The position numbers and the translations under genes were made by a program. Below, one piece after another: positions 10,205-21,399 of a stretch of 64,000 nucleotides of DNA. Source of the DNA: Candidula unifasciata (Eukaryota; Mollusca; Gastropoda; Stylommatophora; Geomitridae); the NCBI GenBank assembly GCA_905116865.2, contig CAJHNH020001119.1:133952-197951 (forward strand), in the 5' to 3' direction. Each line of letters opens with the position of its first letter. Position 1 is the first letter of the stretch. A model generated the notes under the pieces. It did not search any database. It worked only from the letters and a program-made list of their open reading frames with translations, and was not told the origin of the DNA.

Positions 10205-12165
10205 AACAAAAATTGGGATAGGATGAAAATAAAATCAATACTGTACCCAGCCTGTGAACTACAGAGTGTCCTATAAGTTTCCATTCAAAGGAAAAATAAA
10301 CAGTTTTTTTATTAAAACCCTTTTTATTTACATAATATGCTCTACATGGCTACCATTATTTTAAAAACACAGTGTGACGCATGTAGACCTTTGATGAAAA
10401 AAAAAACACAAATAAGCCCAGCTGGAGTTATGCTTGTAATGGCACTGGTGATATTTTTATTACCTGTTTTTGGGAAACTTGTGGGACAACTTGTAGGCAA
10501 TTTAACTGTTATCTATGAGGAAGATGTTCACATCTTACTGGTCTCTCTCTGTAAGCAATTCTTTGTGGCTAGCTAACGACACCCCCCCCCCCTCCCCCAC
10601 CAAAAAAAATTGTCTGTGCCATCTCCACAATGAAGGTTAGCTACAGTTTACCGCTGCTGTCTTTGGGGAATATTACATAGTGAGGCCCCAATCTATTCCA
10701 TGGCACAGTTCTCGTACCATTCTCTGAAAAACCCCAAAAAGTTGGGGGTTTTTAAACCATCCACCATGAAAAATGAACCCTAGTACTTGAGGATCATGAA
10801 ACTGTTAATCGCATTCACTAAACTCTAAGCCATAACAGAGACCTACCAGCACATAAAACATATTTTACCTTTCTATTTCTTCTTATTTTTCTCATTACTC
10901 TTCTTCTTTTCATTCTCCACTGTACATCTTCAAAAATTAACTTGAACATAATTAAAGAAAGGAGCACTTAATTTTAGCTTGCTGACATCTCAAAAGAGTT
11001 TGTTTTTAATAAGTGCATGCAACTGCCAAAACAATGTTCTATGTTCTTCAAACTGGACATTCAGAAACATTTTAATCATCATTTTCTTCTTCTGCCTTTC
11101 TAGCCCCCAATGAAGCCCTCAATTAACTCACACCAAGTCATTTTATCTTCTGCTAACGCATGCAGCACTCTCCATGTCCTCCTTGTCCTTCTAACTTCAT
11201 TCTCCAGCTCCCTTCTCCGTGTGTTTTTTGGCTCCAGGTGCCGATTCTGGAGGTTTTTCTAGGTGAGAGGAGGTATGTTGACGATCGGACTCCTTTCAGC
11301 TTTCTCCACACTGTTGGTTGGCTGGGTTTTACTTGCTTCTCTTTTTGACTTACCCATGGTTGGTTGGTTTTTGTAGCTATGGTTTTTAAAGGATGAGGTA
11401 GCCAACCTCAAGCCCAACCTTACCCTTAGTCGCCTTTTATGACATGCCAGGTAGGGTGCAGTGTGTCACTATTCTTTGCTTCCCGTGAGGGCGCCAGTGA
11501 CACACAGTCGAATCATCATTTTACCAATACCATATCCATCACTGTGTCCTATCTTTAATTTATTAAAAAAGTATAATCTCAGCCTACATTCTTAATAGGG
11601 TCTGAAGATATCAGCTGTTCACTTGCAGGAACTGGTAACACACATCATTTTTTCTCCTGGTCTCAGTGTTTCGTTTCATACTCAGCTCTATAAGTACTTG
11701 TCATACACCTCATTTTAAAAAAATGTGTGCATGTGGGACATGAAGGATACAGGTACTGAGTGGATTCATGGGGACAGGATGCCCATGGATCACAAAACAC
11801 AGAGGGGGAAAATTGGGAAGGGAATTTAGGCAAAGGCAATTTAGGCAAAGGCAAAAAGGATTGCAGACAGGTTAGAGCTGAACTTCTGAGAAGAAACTTT
11901 AAATACATGCCACGGGAACAGTGGTCCCAAAAGATTCTGTGCACTTATGGAAGAATTTTCTTAATGCATTCTGGTCTTGCTAGTCACACTTTACCATGGG
12001 TTACGATTCCCAATCCTCCCTATAGCACAATGAAACACCATGGTCTCGAAAACCAGAAAGGTGTCAACACGTGACTTTACCAAAGGTTTTTCTATAGCAG
12101 GTTCCTTTGCCACTTTTTCACTTTATATTTTTTTATAGCCCTTCACTTATGTGCAAAGTGAAATA
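10205..12165. other. CCDC186 intron, mostly unrecognised
   Basis: There is a C-run at 10581-10593. A piece around 11380-11500 (CGCCTTTTATGACATGCC) is shared with 41520-41600 (family H extension). No exon fits. Confidence 0.5.
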
Positions 12166-12166
12166 A

Positions 12167-12440
12167 AGTAAAGATCCCTTTTCACGCCTTTGGGTGCATC
12201 GGGCATATGGGAAGAGCGCCCATATTTTTACAGACCATCGGCACTAGATGGGTAATGTGGTCAGTATAACGCCGGCCGTTTTTACTTCCCCAGGACATAC
12301 ATCCTGGTACTCATTTTAGGCTGGGTCATCCAGCGACGCCCCATACCATGATAAAAATCCACACAGCCAGCAGTGGGTTTCAACTGCAGTACGCTGGAAA
12401 TATAAGTTGGACTCAAAACACCTAAGCCACAGACGCATAT
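12167..12440 (-). mobile_element. tRNA-derived SINE-A, second subtype head
   Basis: The reverse strand has GCGTCTGTGGCTTAGGTGTT (A-box) and a weakened B-box (GTTGAAACCCACTGC). The SINE-A body (GGGTAATGTGG, AACGCCGGC) follows. It shares this head with the copy at 30372. Confidence 0.75.
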
Positions 12441-12510
12441 CTCTTATGTGTGCAGATTACAAATTAAACAGAACAAACAAAAACACAGCTGTAAGCAAAC
12501 GTAAACCCAC

Positions 12511-12609
12511 CTCTTCTGTATCACTTAGTTCCTGTATTTGGGTTTTAAGTTCAGTTTCTTTCAACTTTAACTCCTTGTCCAAACTGTTTGACTTGAATTC
12601 ATCTGATTC
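12511..12609 (-). CDS. CCDC186: CCDC186 exon 8
   Basis: 99 nt, phase 0-0; acceptor TTAATATTTAG, donor GAAGAG|GTGGGT. It encodes 33 residues starting ESDEFKSNSLDKELKLKETE, parallel to vertebrate [20 protein letters not shown]. It sits about 50 bp from the left end of the large TIR element. Confidence 0.94.
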
Positions 12610-12661
12610 CTAAATATTAAAAAAAAATTATATATATATATATATATTTTTTTATATATAC
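12610..12661. repeat. AT-rich microsatellite at TIR element border
   Basis: (TA)n and T runs directly left of the TAGGGCTG end. Confidence 0.8.
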
Positions 12662-12999
12662 TAGGGCTGTACCAAATATTTGCTTCGTATTTGCTTCGGG
12701 GTCGAATAGTGGACCTATTGACCATTTGGTATTCGGCCGAATAGTTGCGGTCGGGCCGAATACGAATAGTAGTTACCTTACACCCACTTCTGCATACACT
12801 GCCTTAATGCTGACAACATGGAAGTTGAAAGCTAATGCAGCTTTCATGCATTAACTAAGCTGTCAGTTACAATTTCCAAGTTTAGTTACTTGTTATAATA
12901 CTTAGGATTCTTTCATTCCTAGTTATTAGTTACCACAGAATGACTAAAGGATGCAAAACATAAAATGTTTTTTAAATGTTTACTATTCTGTACGAATAC

Positions 13000-13169
13000 T
13001 AACTAGACATATTCAAGTCGATAATATGAGAATCAAACGAACGGAAACATATAAGTACTTGGGTGCAAACTTCAACTGCTCCAACATGCTGAGAGAAGAA
13101 ATACAATCTAGAATACAATCTAGAAATAAAGTATACTATACCCTTCAAAATCTGCTAAAGTTAGTGTCT
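13000..13169 (+). mobile_element. LINE RT C-terminal fragment, left half
   Basis: Reads VDNMRIKRTETYKYLGANFN then LREEIQSRI...YTLQNLLK, typical of the region after the RT catalytic domain in RTE/CR1-type LINEs. It is interrupted by the LTR element and continues at 18068. Confidence 0.75.
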
Positions 13170-13174
13170 GTCTC

Positions 13175-15161
13175 TGTCGCGTGCCTAATGTAAGGATTTC
13201 TCCTTCAGAACCAACAGCACTTAGAGATAATTATGTTGAGTCGTTTGGCTCGTATTGGTCTAAGGGATTCCCCGTGGCCAATATACGCTCAACTTATCTC
13301 TGGAGTAGGGCAACTCAAGTATTGGCACTACAAAATATGTCAGTATGTGAATACAATATTTCTAGGCACACTTGGCTGGACACCCCCACTACTTACTAAA
13401 GAAAGCCCCCAGGTTATGATAGTTCATTATCATAACCATGTTAACACATATAATGAAGATACATACACATACAACTGCTAAACACTTAAAAAGGTGAAAT
13501 AGAGAAACCTAAGTCAGCCATGAAAGTGATTGCATGTAATTAGTATAATGTATGTACATATAATATTGAAGTGAATTCCAGCTATCAGTGAAAGAATCTC
13601 AGCAACTAATGTCTAGATCCCAAGGAAACTATACAGACAGCCGGTCCTGGAGGTGACTATATGTCATCATTGGAAACAAATGAGCTGTGAGGAAAAAAAC
13701 AGCACATGAAGCATCAGACTTAGCTTCTATCCTTTCTGTTTATGATGCCTCCTTCAGCTCCGGATGATTCGACTGTCTTTGACTCTGGGAATTCTGCTCC
13801 ACTGGATCAAATAGTCAGAGAGTACCTCACCATAGAGGACACAATACTGCACTGGTACTTAGCAAGTCTCTATCACCACGTAGAATACATATTGTTTTTG
13901 AGCTACCCTAAGCTCTAGCACTGGTAGGCTGTTTGAGGTACCATCTCCCACATGTTGGAGATGTCAGGAACCTTCACAGGTGTTAGCTGGTGGGTACAGT
14001 TAGTTTAGGGTTGTTTGATTGGTTGATGGGTGTTGGTTGGACTGTGAAACTTCTGCCAGCTCCTCACAAAAGATACATCCTGTCAAGAAAATAACTCAAA
14101 ATTAGTCATCACCAAGAGGGTAACATCTTGACAGGAAAGACAGAACAAGCATCAGTCATCAACCCCCATCTGCTGACTCCCCCCTGCTCTCCTGTTTCAT
14201 TCCTCAGATTGCCTCTCCAGACCAAGAGACATAAGTCTCCTATAATCATCTGTCTGTTTAGTGCAAGAGAAGGCAAGTCAGATATACAGTGGAGATAGAT
14301 AAAGTGTTCTAACCCATATATCACTCTCTCTCTCCCCCTCCCTCTGCACACAGACACCAATATTTACTGTCAGTACCTGCATTCCCTAGATTTCCAAACG
14401 CTCGCCCGCTCGCCTTAGCATTCAGTGATCTGGGTCAAACACACACATACTCTGGTTAACAAAGTCCTGACCCAATTCTGTCCCCATTTGGTATGCACAA
14501 CTTCTCTAGTTAGTTTAAAACGTACACACTTGTAAGGGTATAAAGTTTTACCAGTATGGGTGGTTTATTGAGGGCATAAGCTGTTTAGTCTGTACAGGGG
14601 AAGGTCTACGTTCGAATCCGCTTCTCTAGCGATCAAGAACGGTCGAACTAAGTGTGATCACACAGCCGATACTGATCTCTCTACAGCAGTGACTATTTTA
14701 CAGACATCATTTTAGGTACTCGTAAACTATAATTAACTTACCCAAGCATATGTAAAAACTGAGACATTCCAGATCGCCTTGAAAGATGAAATAATACAGG
14801 CATAGATTGACACGTCTGGACACTAGGTAGCTGGCAAAGAGAATAGCGTCACTTAGACACTTCAGGTGTTGGTGCAAAAAGAAGTCCCTAGTATACATGA
14901 GCAAGGAGTAAATCGGTTTCCACGAAACCTCAAATAACTCCCTTCATATATATCGAAGATATATACATTTAAAAGTGGAGTTTAGTTAAAGTAACCAGAA
15001 AAGGTAGACATAATAATGTTGTCCAATAAAGGCCTATATATATATAGATATAAGGGACTATATATTTCTGGGCGAGTCCAAGTTTGAATTTTGTGCAGAT
15101 TACAGGTAAGTCAGGTTATCAGCCTTACAGACCGATGCGTAATGGCTATCATTTCACGACA
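13175..15161 (-). repeat. Complete 3' LTR
   Basis: It has TGTCG...CGACA termini and abuts the GTCTC duplication on the left and a G-rich polypurine tract on the right. The part from 14090 to 15161 recurs at 17006-18067. The part from 13175 to 14089 has no partner in the 5' LTR, which fits a deletion rather than a short LTR. Confidence 0.8.
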
Positions 15162-15186
15162 GTACCCCCCCCCCCCCCCAAAGGGA
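15162..15186 (-). promoter_or_regulatory. Polypurine tract of the LTR element
   Basis: The minus strand reads AAGGGAAG-like purines in the flank and TTTGGGGGGGG...TAC immediately before the 3' LTR start TGTCGTG. This is the expected place of the plus-strand primer for reverse transcription. The G run may have expanded. Confidence 0.55.
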
Positions 15187-15221
15187 AGAGCGTACTACGC
15201 GAATGAACAATGATCAGCCAT

Positions 15222-15413
15222 CTACACATCTATGGACTCACTACTTTCAGCTTGCTCATCACCTTCAGTCTGTGAATTATCAGACAAGGGATGGCGACTC
15301 AAGAAATCTGCTCTGAATCGAAGAGTTGACCAAACCAACCTCTCAGAGACTGATGAAATATATACAATAATGACAATCATGTGAAAATAGAGAAACCTAT
15401 GACCACTATACAA
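15222..15413 (-). pseudogene. RNase H C-terminal remnant of the same element
   Basis: A short open segment ends with RFRADFLSRHPLSDNSQ and an acidic tail to a stop. The ADFLSRHP motif is typical for the end of the RT-RNase H region of Ty3/gypsy pol. Here it follows integrase and directly precedes the polypurine tract and LTR, so it supports an IN-RT-RNase H order. Confidence 0.65.
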
Positions 15414-15489
15414 TACTAATCAAACAAGGAATGTATATAGACTCAGTCTATGGCCCTGAGGGCCTAAGACTGATGACTCCCTCCATGTA

Positions 15490-16911
15490 TCACTGATCCC
15501 TGCCAGGTACATGCAAAGATGTAGGTTCAGACCGAACCCCCCGATCGGGTTGGCTGAATAAACCCACACACCATCCTGGTACTCCTGTCATATTCAGGAA
15601 ATTTACCGGTGTGTCTCCTACATCAGTAGTCACACAGGAAGGTCGTCGAGGCATGTGGGATATAATCCCTCCCGACTGATCCTTCGCGAGGTTCGGAAGG
15701 ATAATCCTCCCCTCGTCACTATGTGCTCCAACAAACACAGGAAGGAACCCTGGTGTGAATTGAAAATTCTTCACCTTCTGGTCCTCCTGATGGTCTGGAG
15801 GTTTACTCCATTCCTCTTTAAAAAGAGGAGCTTGCACAGGGCATTGACGAAAAGGCTCAACAGGAACCAATGTCGTAAAACACTCATTTAATGAAGTGTG
15901 CCCTGGCTCCACTCTCAGGAAAGAGTTACACTCTGACAAGAGTTGCTCTATAGCTTGTTTCTGAGAGACAGAGAGAGTTGGGTTAACCTCTACATCTTTA
16001 TAGGTCTCCCTGGGGTGAAGAGGATATTCCACAGCTGTGGCTTCTCCACCTTCCACCTCCATAGCTACAGAAAGTGTCAAGAGGGTCGGTGTGTCACTTA
16101 CCTCTCTCTCGTTGTATTTCCGGAGGAGATTAATGTGATAGACCTTTGACTTACCTTTAATGTTGATCTTATAATGGATCCTGGATATCTTCTCTACCAC
16201 CGTATACGGGCCTCCCCAAGCTAACTCTAACTTAGACTTCCCTGATGGTAGCAGCAAAAGAACCCTATCTCCAACCTCAAGACATCGTTCCTTCGTCTTC
16301 CGGTTGAAATGTGCAGCGTACCTCTTACGTGCACGAATCAAGTTCTCTTTAGCCAGGTCCCACCCTAGCTTTAACCTTTCCTTGAGTTCCTGCACATACT
16401 GTGATATGGTTTTCAAGGAATCATCTGCCCCTTCGTTTGTCCATGTCTTCCTGAGAATGGCCAAGGGTCCAGAAATGTGTCTTCCGAACACCAAGGTCGC
16501 AGGTGGAAATCCAGTAGAGGCATTGGGTACTTCCCGGTAGGCGAATAGTGCTGCAGACAGATACTCGTCCCACCTCTCTGGCTTTTCCTGGGTTAATCTT
16601 CTCAGAAGCGATACCAACGTTCCATTGAACCGCTCATTCTGGCCGTTCGCTTGGGGTCGGTATGGACTGGTGCAAATGTGTTGAGACTTGATTACCTGAA
16701 ACACTTCCCCCAATCCGACTGGTGCATTCCTGCCTTTGGGAGCTACCTTCTGGCACTCCGGACAGGATTTGACATAATGCATGATATCTGCTGACATACC
16801 TGGCCAAAAGTATTGACAGGTAATGCGTTGTGTCGTTGCATGAATTCCCATATGGGCACTATAGGCTATAGTGTGCCCCATCTGGAGAATCTGCTGTCTA
16901 TATGTGTGCAA
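15490..16911 (-). pseudogene. Ty3/gypsy integrase remnant fused to RT-linker sequence
   Basis: An open 473-codon remnant. Residues about 12-50 hold the integrase HHCC zinc finger (H at GHTIAYSAH, then SCPEC). The catalytic core is cut: the sequence passes from APKGRNAPVG straight to the core end SPYRPQANGQNERFNG, so two of the three DDE acids are missing. A GPY/F module follows (WGGPYTVVEKISRIHYKIN). Then comes a stretch like the linker that normally precedes RT (LSECNSFLRVEPGHTSL). The last ~100 residues look scrambled and out of frame. It cannot encode an active integrase. Confidence 0.85.
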
Positions 16912-17009
16912 GAGAAGGCAAGTCAGATATACAGTGGAGATAGATAAAGTGTTCTAACCCATATATCACTCTCTCTCTCTCCCCCTCCCTCTGCACACAG
17001 ACACCAATA
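16908..17009 (-). repeat. Duplicated LTR scrap at the deletion junction
   Basis: About 100 bp (from GTGCAAGAGAAGGC to ACACCAATA) repeats LTR-internal sequence at 17177-17280 and lies between the truncated 5' LTR and the integrase ORF. It marks where recombination removed the primer-binding site, gag and the 5' half of pol. Confidence 0.8.
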
Positions 17010-18067
17010 ACTCAAAATTAGTCATCACCAAGAGGGTAACATCTTGACAGGAAAGACAGAACAAGCATCAGTCATCAACCCCCATCTGCTGACTCCCCCC
17101 TGCTCTCCTGTTTCATTCCTCAGATTGCCTCTCCAGACCAAGAGACATAAGTCTCCTATGTTCATCTGTCTGTTTAGTGCAAGAGAAGGCAAGTCAGATA
17201 TACAGTGGAGATAGATAAAGTGTTCTAACCCATATATCACTCTCTCTCTCCCCCTCCCTCTGCACACAGACACCAATATCAACTGTCAGTACCTGCATTC
17301 CCTAGATTTCCAAACGCTCGCCTTAGCATTCAGTGATCTGGGTCAAACACACACATACTCTGGTTAACAAAGTCCTGACCCAATTCTGTCCCCATTTGGT
17401 ATGCACAACTTCTCTAGTTAGTTTAAAACGTACACACTTGTAAGGGTATGAAGTTTTACCAGTATGGGTGGTTTATTGAGGGCATAAGCTGTTTAGTCTG
17501 TACAGGGGAAGGTCTACGTTCGAATCCGCTTCTCTAGCGATCAAGAACGGTCGAACTAAGTGTGATCACACAGCCGATACTGATCTCTCTACAGCAGTGA
17601 CTACTTTACAGACATCATTTTAGGTACTCGTAAACTATAATTAACTTACCCAAGCATATGTAAAAACTGAGACATTCCAGATCGCCTTGAAAGATGAAAT
17701 AATACAGGCATAGATTGACACGTCTGGACGCTAGGTAGCTGGCAAAGAGAATAGCGTCACTTAGACACTTCAGGCGTTGGTGCAAAAAGAAGTCCCTAGT
17801 ATACATGAGCAAGGAGTAAATCGGTTTCCACGAAACCTCAAATAACTCCCTTCATATATATCGAAGATATATACATTTAAAAGTGGAGTTTAGTTAAAGT
17901 AACCAGAAAAGGTAGACATAATAATGTTGTCCAATAAAGGCCTATATATATAGATATAAGGGACTATATATTTCTGGGCGAGTCCAAGTTTGAATTTTGT
18001 GCAGATTACAGGTAAGTCAGGTTATCAGCCTTACAGACCGATGCGTAATGGCTATCATTTCACGACA
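17006..18067 (-). repeat. Truncated 5' LTR
   Basis: Near-identical to 14090-15161. Visible differences are about eight substitutions, loss of an 8-bp CTCGCCCG duplication and a 4-bp TA change. It ends TTTCACGACA next to the right GTCTC duplication. Confidence 0.88.
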
Positions 18068-18560
18068 GTCTCGCAACACCTAGATCAAAATATATAAAAC
18101 GTTCATAAGACCAGTTGTTTTATATGGCTCTGAAACTTGAATCAGAAATAAAAGAGATGAGGCCTTATTACAGGTTTTCGAAAACAGTCTTACGGCAAAT
18201 TTTTGGACCCATCAAAGATGCTAACAGCGGGGAATGGAGAGTGAGAAGCAACAACGTAACACATAATCTGTTTAAATCACCATTGATCACTGGCATCATG
18301 AGAACTAACAGACTAAAATGGTTGGGGCGTATTGAAAGAATGTCAGATGACAGAGAAGTAAAAACTGTATACACCTGAGAGAGGAATGGGCGTAGACCAC
18401 GAGGCAGACAAAAAAGAAGTTCGAGAGATAATGTCCAGCCAGACCTGCAAACAACTGGTGTCCCAAATTGTGAAGATAAGGCCAGTCAGAGAGATGAATG
18501 GAGACGAGTGATATCTGCAGTAGTAAACCTCAAGGGTTCAGAATGCTAAAGAAGAAGATG
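18068..18560 (+). mobile_element. LINE RT C-terminal fragment, right half, with GAA tail
   Basis: Continues in frame from 13169 (IKIYKTFIRPVVLYGSET) and is followed by a degraded C-terminus. It ends with AAGAAGAAG at 18548-18556. Multiple stops and frameshifts are present. The same family recurs at 30775-31110. Confidence 0.75.
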
Positions 18561-18745
18561 ACTATTCTGTACTACTTTATGTGAAGTAAAAGTTCAGCGT
18601 ACATTTGACATTATGAAGTTTTTAAAATTTCTTTTAGATATATTTTATACACTATACACTATTCGTATTTGTATTCGGCCGAATAGTTTGTCCCACTATT
18701 TGTATTCGGCCGAATAGTGAAAATAACTTTTCAGTACAGCCCTAA

Positions 18746-18746
18746 T

Positions 18747-18777
<31 letters not shown>
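18746..18777. repeat. AC/AT microsatellite at right TIR border
   Basis: ACACACAC followed by ATATATAT directly outside the right TIR of element 1. Confidence 0.8.
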
Positions 18778-18782
18778 CATAT

Positions 18783-18930
18783 CTTCTTCTTCTTCTATAC
18801 ATTTACTGGCTGTAAACTCCGGCAATAAGTTCTGGCTGTTCGTCCACTCCTGGACTTCAGTCCTGTTCCAGAACTTGAGTCCTGCGTGAAAATCTTTTTT
18901 ACAAACTGGGGAACTGGAACCCATTAAGGG
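18783..18930 (-). repeat. Dispersed repeat family H
   Basis: Starts CTTCTTCTTCTTC, then CTGGCTGTAAACTCCGG and TTCTGGCTGTTCGTCCACT. It matches 29665-29850 and 41325-41600. Confidence 0.75.
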
Positions 18931-18994
18931 AATATCTGTATTTAAGACTAAAACTCAATGTGGATCAACTATAAAAATGGTCTTGCTTTCATTT

Positions 18995-19130
18995 AAAAAA
19001 AGTAGCTGCTGTAATGCAGTGATTAGTTACCCAACTGCTAGCTGAAGGTCTAAAGTTTGACAATCACGTTGGCTACTAAGTCCCAGGAAATGTCTAGGGA
19101 AGTAAAGGCGGATTCCATTATACTGACCAC
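18995..19130 (+). mobile_element. Degenerate tRNA-derived SINE
   Basis: GCAGTGATTAGTTACCC (A-box-like) and GGTCTAAAGTTTGACAATC (B-box-like), followed by the SINE-A style AGTCCCAGGAAATG...AAAGGCGG reversed body. Strongly diverged. Confidence 0.45.
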
Positions 19131-19387
19131 ATCAGCCACCAACTGCGGTTTGGTCCATAACTTGACAACTTCAAAACAGCTTCTCCAACAAAATGGGTCA
19201 TGAACATGTGGGAATTTCTGAAAAAATCTTGTATATTGAGGGGGGGGGGGGGGGGAACTATTTTACATAGGTCACTAAAATAAGTGGCATTTAGGTGGAA
19301 TAAGGCGGCCTAACTGAAGTGCAAGGTTTGCAGCTTCACAGAACATCTCATCAAAGTTACCAGTTGAAAAACAAAAAAAAAAAACTG

Positions 19388-19530
19388 TTCATACCTTAGG
19401 TGCGCCAGGCATATAGGGCTAGACCTATGTTTTTATAAATCAGTAAGCACAATAGATGAGTGAGGTGGTCAACACCTATTTGGCTGCCTTTACTTCCCAG
19501 GACATCCCCTGGTTCCCATTCTGGACTGGG
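19388..19530 (-). mobile_element. SINE-A fragment
   Basis: Only the 3' body is present (GGGCTAGACCTATGTTTTTAT, GAGGTGGTCAACACC); the tRNA head is missing. Confidence 0.7.
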
Positions 19531-19704
19531 CTGAACTTCAATGTGTTTAAAAATCCATTCATAATTAACTTACTGGCTCATCCTCACCATTTTTTTTAAT
19601 TTAACATTACATTTGTTCACGACACGTCAAAGCGGGCAATAATGTAATTAATAATATGAATAATAACAATAGGAAATTTTTTTTTTTAATTTTTTTGCTC
19701 TGAC

Positions 19705-19809
19705 CTGATATCTTTTCACAATGGCCTGGCACTCCTTACGAATCAACTCCGTTTCTTCTCGTGCTTCTTTTAGTTTAGCAGTTATTTTCTCTAAATTGCT
19801 TTTGGTTTC
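19705..19809 (-). CDS. CCDC186: CCDC186 exon 7
   Basis: 105 nt, phase 0-0; acceptor AACACCACAG, donor TATCAG|GTCAGA. It encodes 35 residues beginning ETKSNLEKITAKLKEAREE and ending KECQAIVKRYQ. This matches vertebrate ETKDKLKETTTKLTQAKEE...NCQDMIKTYQ almost position for position. Confidence 0.95.
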
Positions 19810-19983
19810 CTGTGGTGTTAATCAAAAGTTAAGAATAAAATAATTATAAATTAACTGTGATTGATAAAAAATAATGATATTCTACAAAACATTGTAATCT
19901 TCAACACTGACTGTATATTCTGATCAGTTCTCATTCTGGAAGTCATTTACATTATCAATGTTCTGAAAGACAGAAGATTTGCT

Positions 19984-20283
19984 TCCATCACTTCTTCTTC
20001 TTCTTCTTCTTCAGCATTCTGTGCCCTTGAGGTTCATTGCTGCAGATTTCACCCGCCTTCATTCATCTCTCTGCTTGGCCTTCTCTTTCCAGTTGGTAAC
20101 ATCAAGTGTTTGCAGGTCTGTCTGGATATTATCTCTCCATCGTCTTCTTGGTCTCCCTTGTGGTCTACAACTATTCCTCACTGGATATGTATTATAGAGC
20201 CTGACTGTTCTAAAAGAAAGAACTGAGCCTTCACTGATCAGCTCTGTCGAAAGTACTGACTCACCATGTAGTCTGATTGTCAA
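19984..20283 (-). mobile_element. LINE RT C-terminal fragment with GAA tail
   Basis: The reverse strand reads RLYNTYPVRNSCRPQGRPRR then RWRDNIQTDLQTL and KAKQRDEWRR. It ends AATGCTGAAGAAGAAGAAG at 19984-20011. It abuts TIR element 2. Confidence 0.8.
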
Positions 20284-20284
20284 T

Positions 20285-21011
20285 TTGGGCTGTATAGAAT
20301 ATTCTCTTCGTATTCGCTTCGGGGCCGAATAGTGGACCTAATAAATATTCGGTATTTGGCTAAATACTTGCGGTCGGGCGGAATATGAATAGTGGTTACC
20401 TGTTTCTGCATACACTGCGATAGACTGAAAAAATCTCTCATTAACCCAATAGTTGCTGTTGCCTAAGACTGTCGTAGCGGGAGCAACTGCGACCCGGTTG
20501 TGTGGTACAGCATCCAGTTTTAACATATGGCTGTGAATCCTGGACAATTGGTAGGCAGGCCAATCAATTTCTTGAGGCCTCAGAAATGTGGTTCTACAGA
20601 ACAATGCTTAAAATACCTTGGACAGCCAAAAAAGCAACCAAGAGGTTTTGAAAGAGGCAGGAGCCCGAAGACAACTAATCACAGACATTAGAAGGAGACA
20701 GCCATTATTTTGCGGCTATGTTATGAAAAGAGGGAAAATGGAACATGTGGTGACCACTGGAAAGATCTGTGGACGGAGGGATGGAGTAAGACAATGAGAG
20801 AAGATTCTTGACAGTCTTGTTGCATGGCATGGAGGTGTGTCACACAAACTAATACATGCTGCAGGAGATCGCAGACTGTAGCAAGGCCCACGCCAGTCGG
20901 CAAGGCACCTGATGATGATGACACACTATTCGTATTCATATTTGTCCGAATAGTTGGTCCCGCTATTCGTATTCGGCTGAATAGTGAAAATCTTTTTTTG
21001 GTACAGCCCTA
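20285..21011. mobile_element. TIR element 2 (hAT-like), 0.73 kb
   Basis: Begins TTGGGCTGTATAGAATATTC and ends GGTACAGCCCTA. It is flanked by TTGTCAAT and CAGTCAAT (6 of 8 matching), compatible with an 8-bp hAT-type duplication. It carries the GAATAGT/ACTATTCG subterminal blocks of element 1. Its middle (about 20510-20910) is a degenerate LINE reverse-transcriptase C-terminus. Confidence 0.7.
20510..20910 (+). mobile_element. LINE RT C-terminal fragment inside TIR element 2
   Basis: Highly similar to 50640-50990 (GGCAGGCCAA...TTTCT-GAGGCCTCAGA, GAATACCTTGGAC-like). Several frameshifts are present. Confidence 0.75.
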
Positions 21012-21399
21012 CAGTCAATGGTATATGTCTGTTGTCAAACCAAACTGTATTCAGAGAGAGGAGTATCATGAGAACTTTTGTACCTTGACATGTTTACCTG
21101 GAGCCAGTGTCTTCTTCAGAAGGTGAAAGCATTCTGTTTAAGCCAAACTAATCATACAGCAGTGTTCATTGATGACACATAGTCATCTATAATGAACCAT
21201 TTTCTCTTCTAAAGTTTCATAGTACAGACAGACATATTAATGTTTTCTGTGATGTTTAAGAAACCACAAGAACCCATTGGAACTCTTCCTATTCAGAATA
21301 CAATCAATCTCCTTAAATGAAAGCAATCAACCACTGAATTTATACTGTAAACTAGACTCAACAGCAGCTTTATGTACAAAAAAACTCAAGAATGGGGTC

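Larger units (their letters stand above)
13175..18067 (-). mobile_element. Ty3/gypsy LTR retrotransposon, internally deleted, Gmr1-like order
   Basis: The element lies on the minus strand. Its borders are TGTCGCGTGCC (left) and CACGACA (right), flanked on both sides by GTCTC (13170-13174 and 18068-18072), a perfect 5-bp target duplication. The split LINE reading frame rejoins across it. The 3' LTR is complete, about 2.0 kb. The 5' LTR keeps only about 1.06 kb, followed by a duplicated LTR scrap and then integrase. Gag, protease, most of the integrase core and most of RT are gone. It is a non-autonomous deletion derivative that inserted recently, as shared LTR sequence differs at only about eight bases plus two small indels. 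Confidence 0.85.
12662..18744. mobile_element. TIR element 1 (hAT-like), nested host of LINE and LTR element
   Basis: Outer ends are TAGGGCTGTACC and its inverted form GTACAGCCCTA. Subterminal blocks repeat the palindromic ATTCGGCCGAATAGT motif. The flanks are AT-repeat DNA with a poor 8-bp match. A second copy at 20285-21011 has the same ends and subterminal motifs. Inside lie a LINE C-terminal fragment and, within that, the Ty3/gypsy insertion. No transposase ORF remains. Confidence 0.7.
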
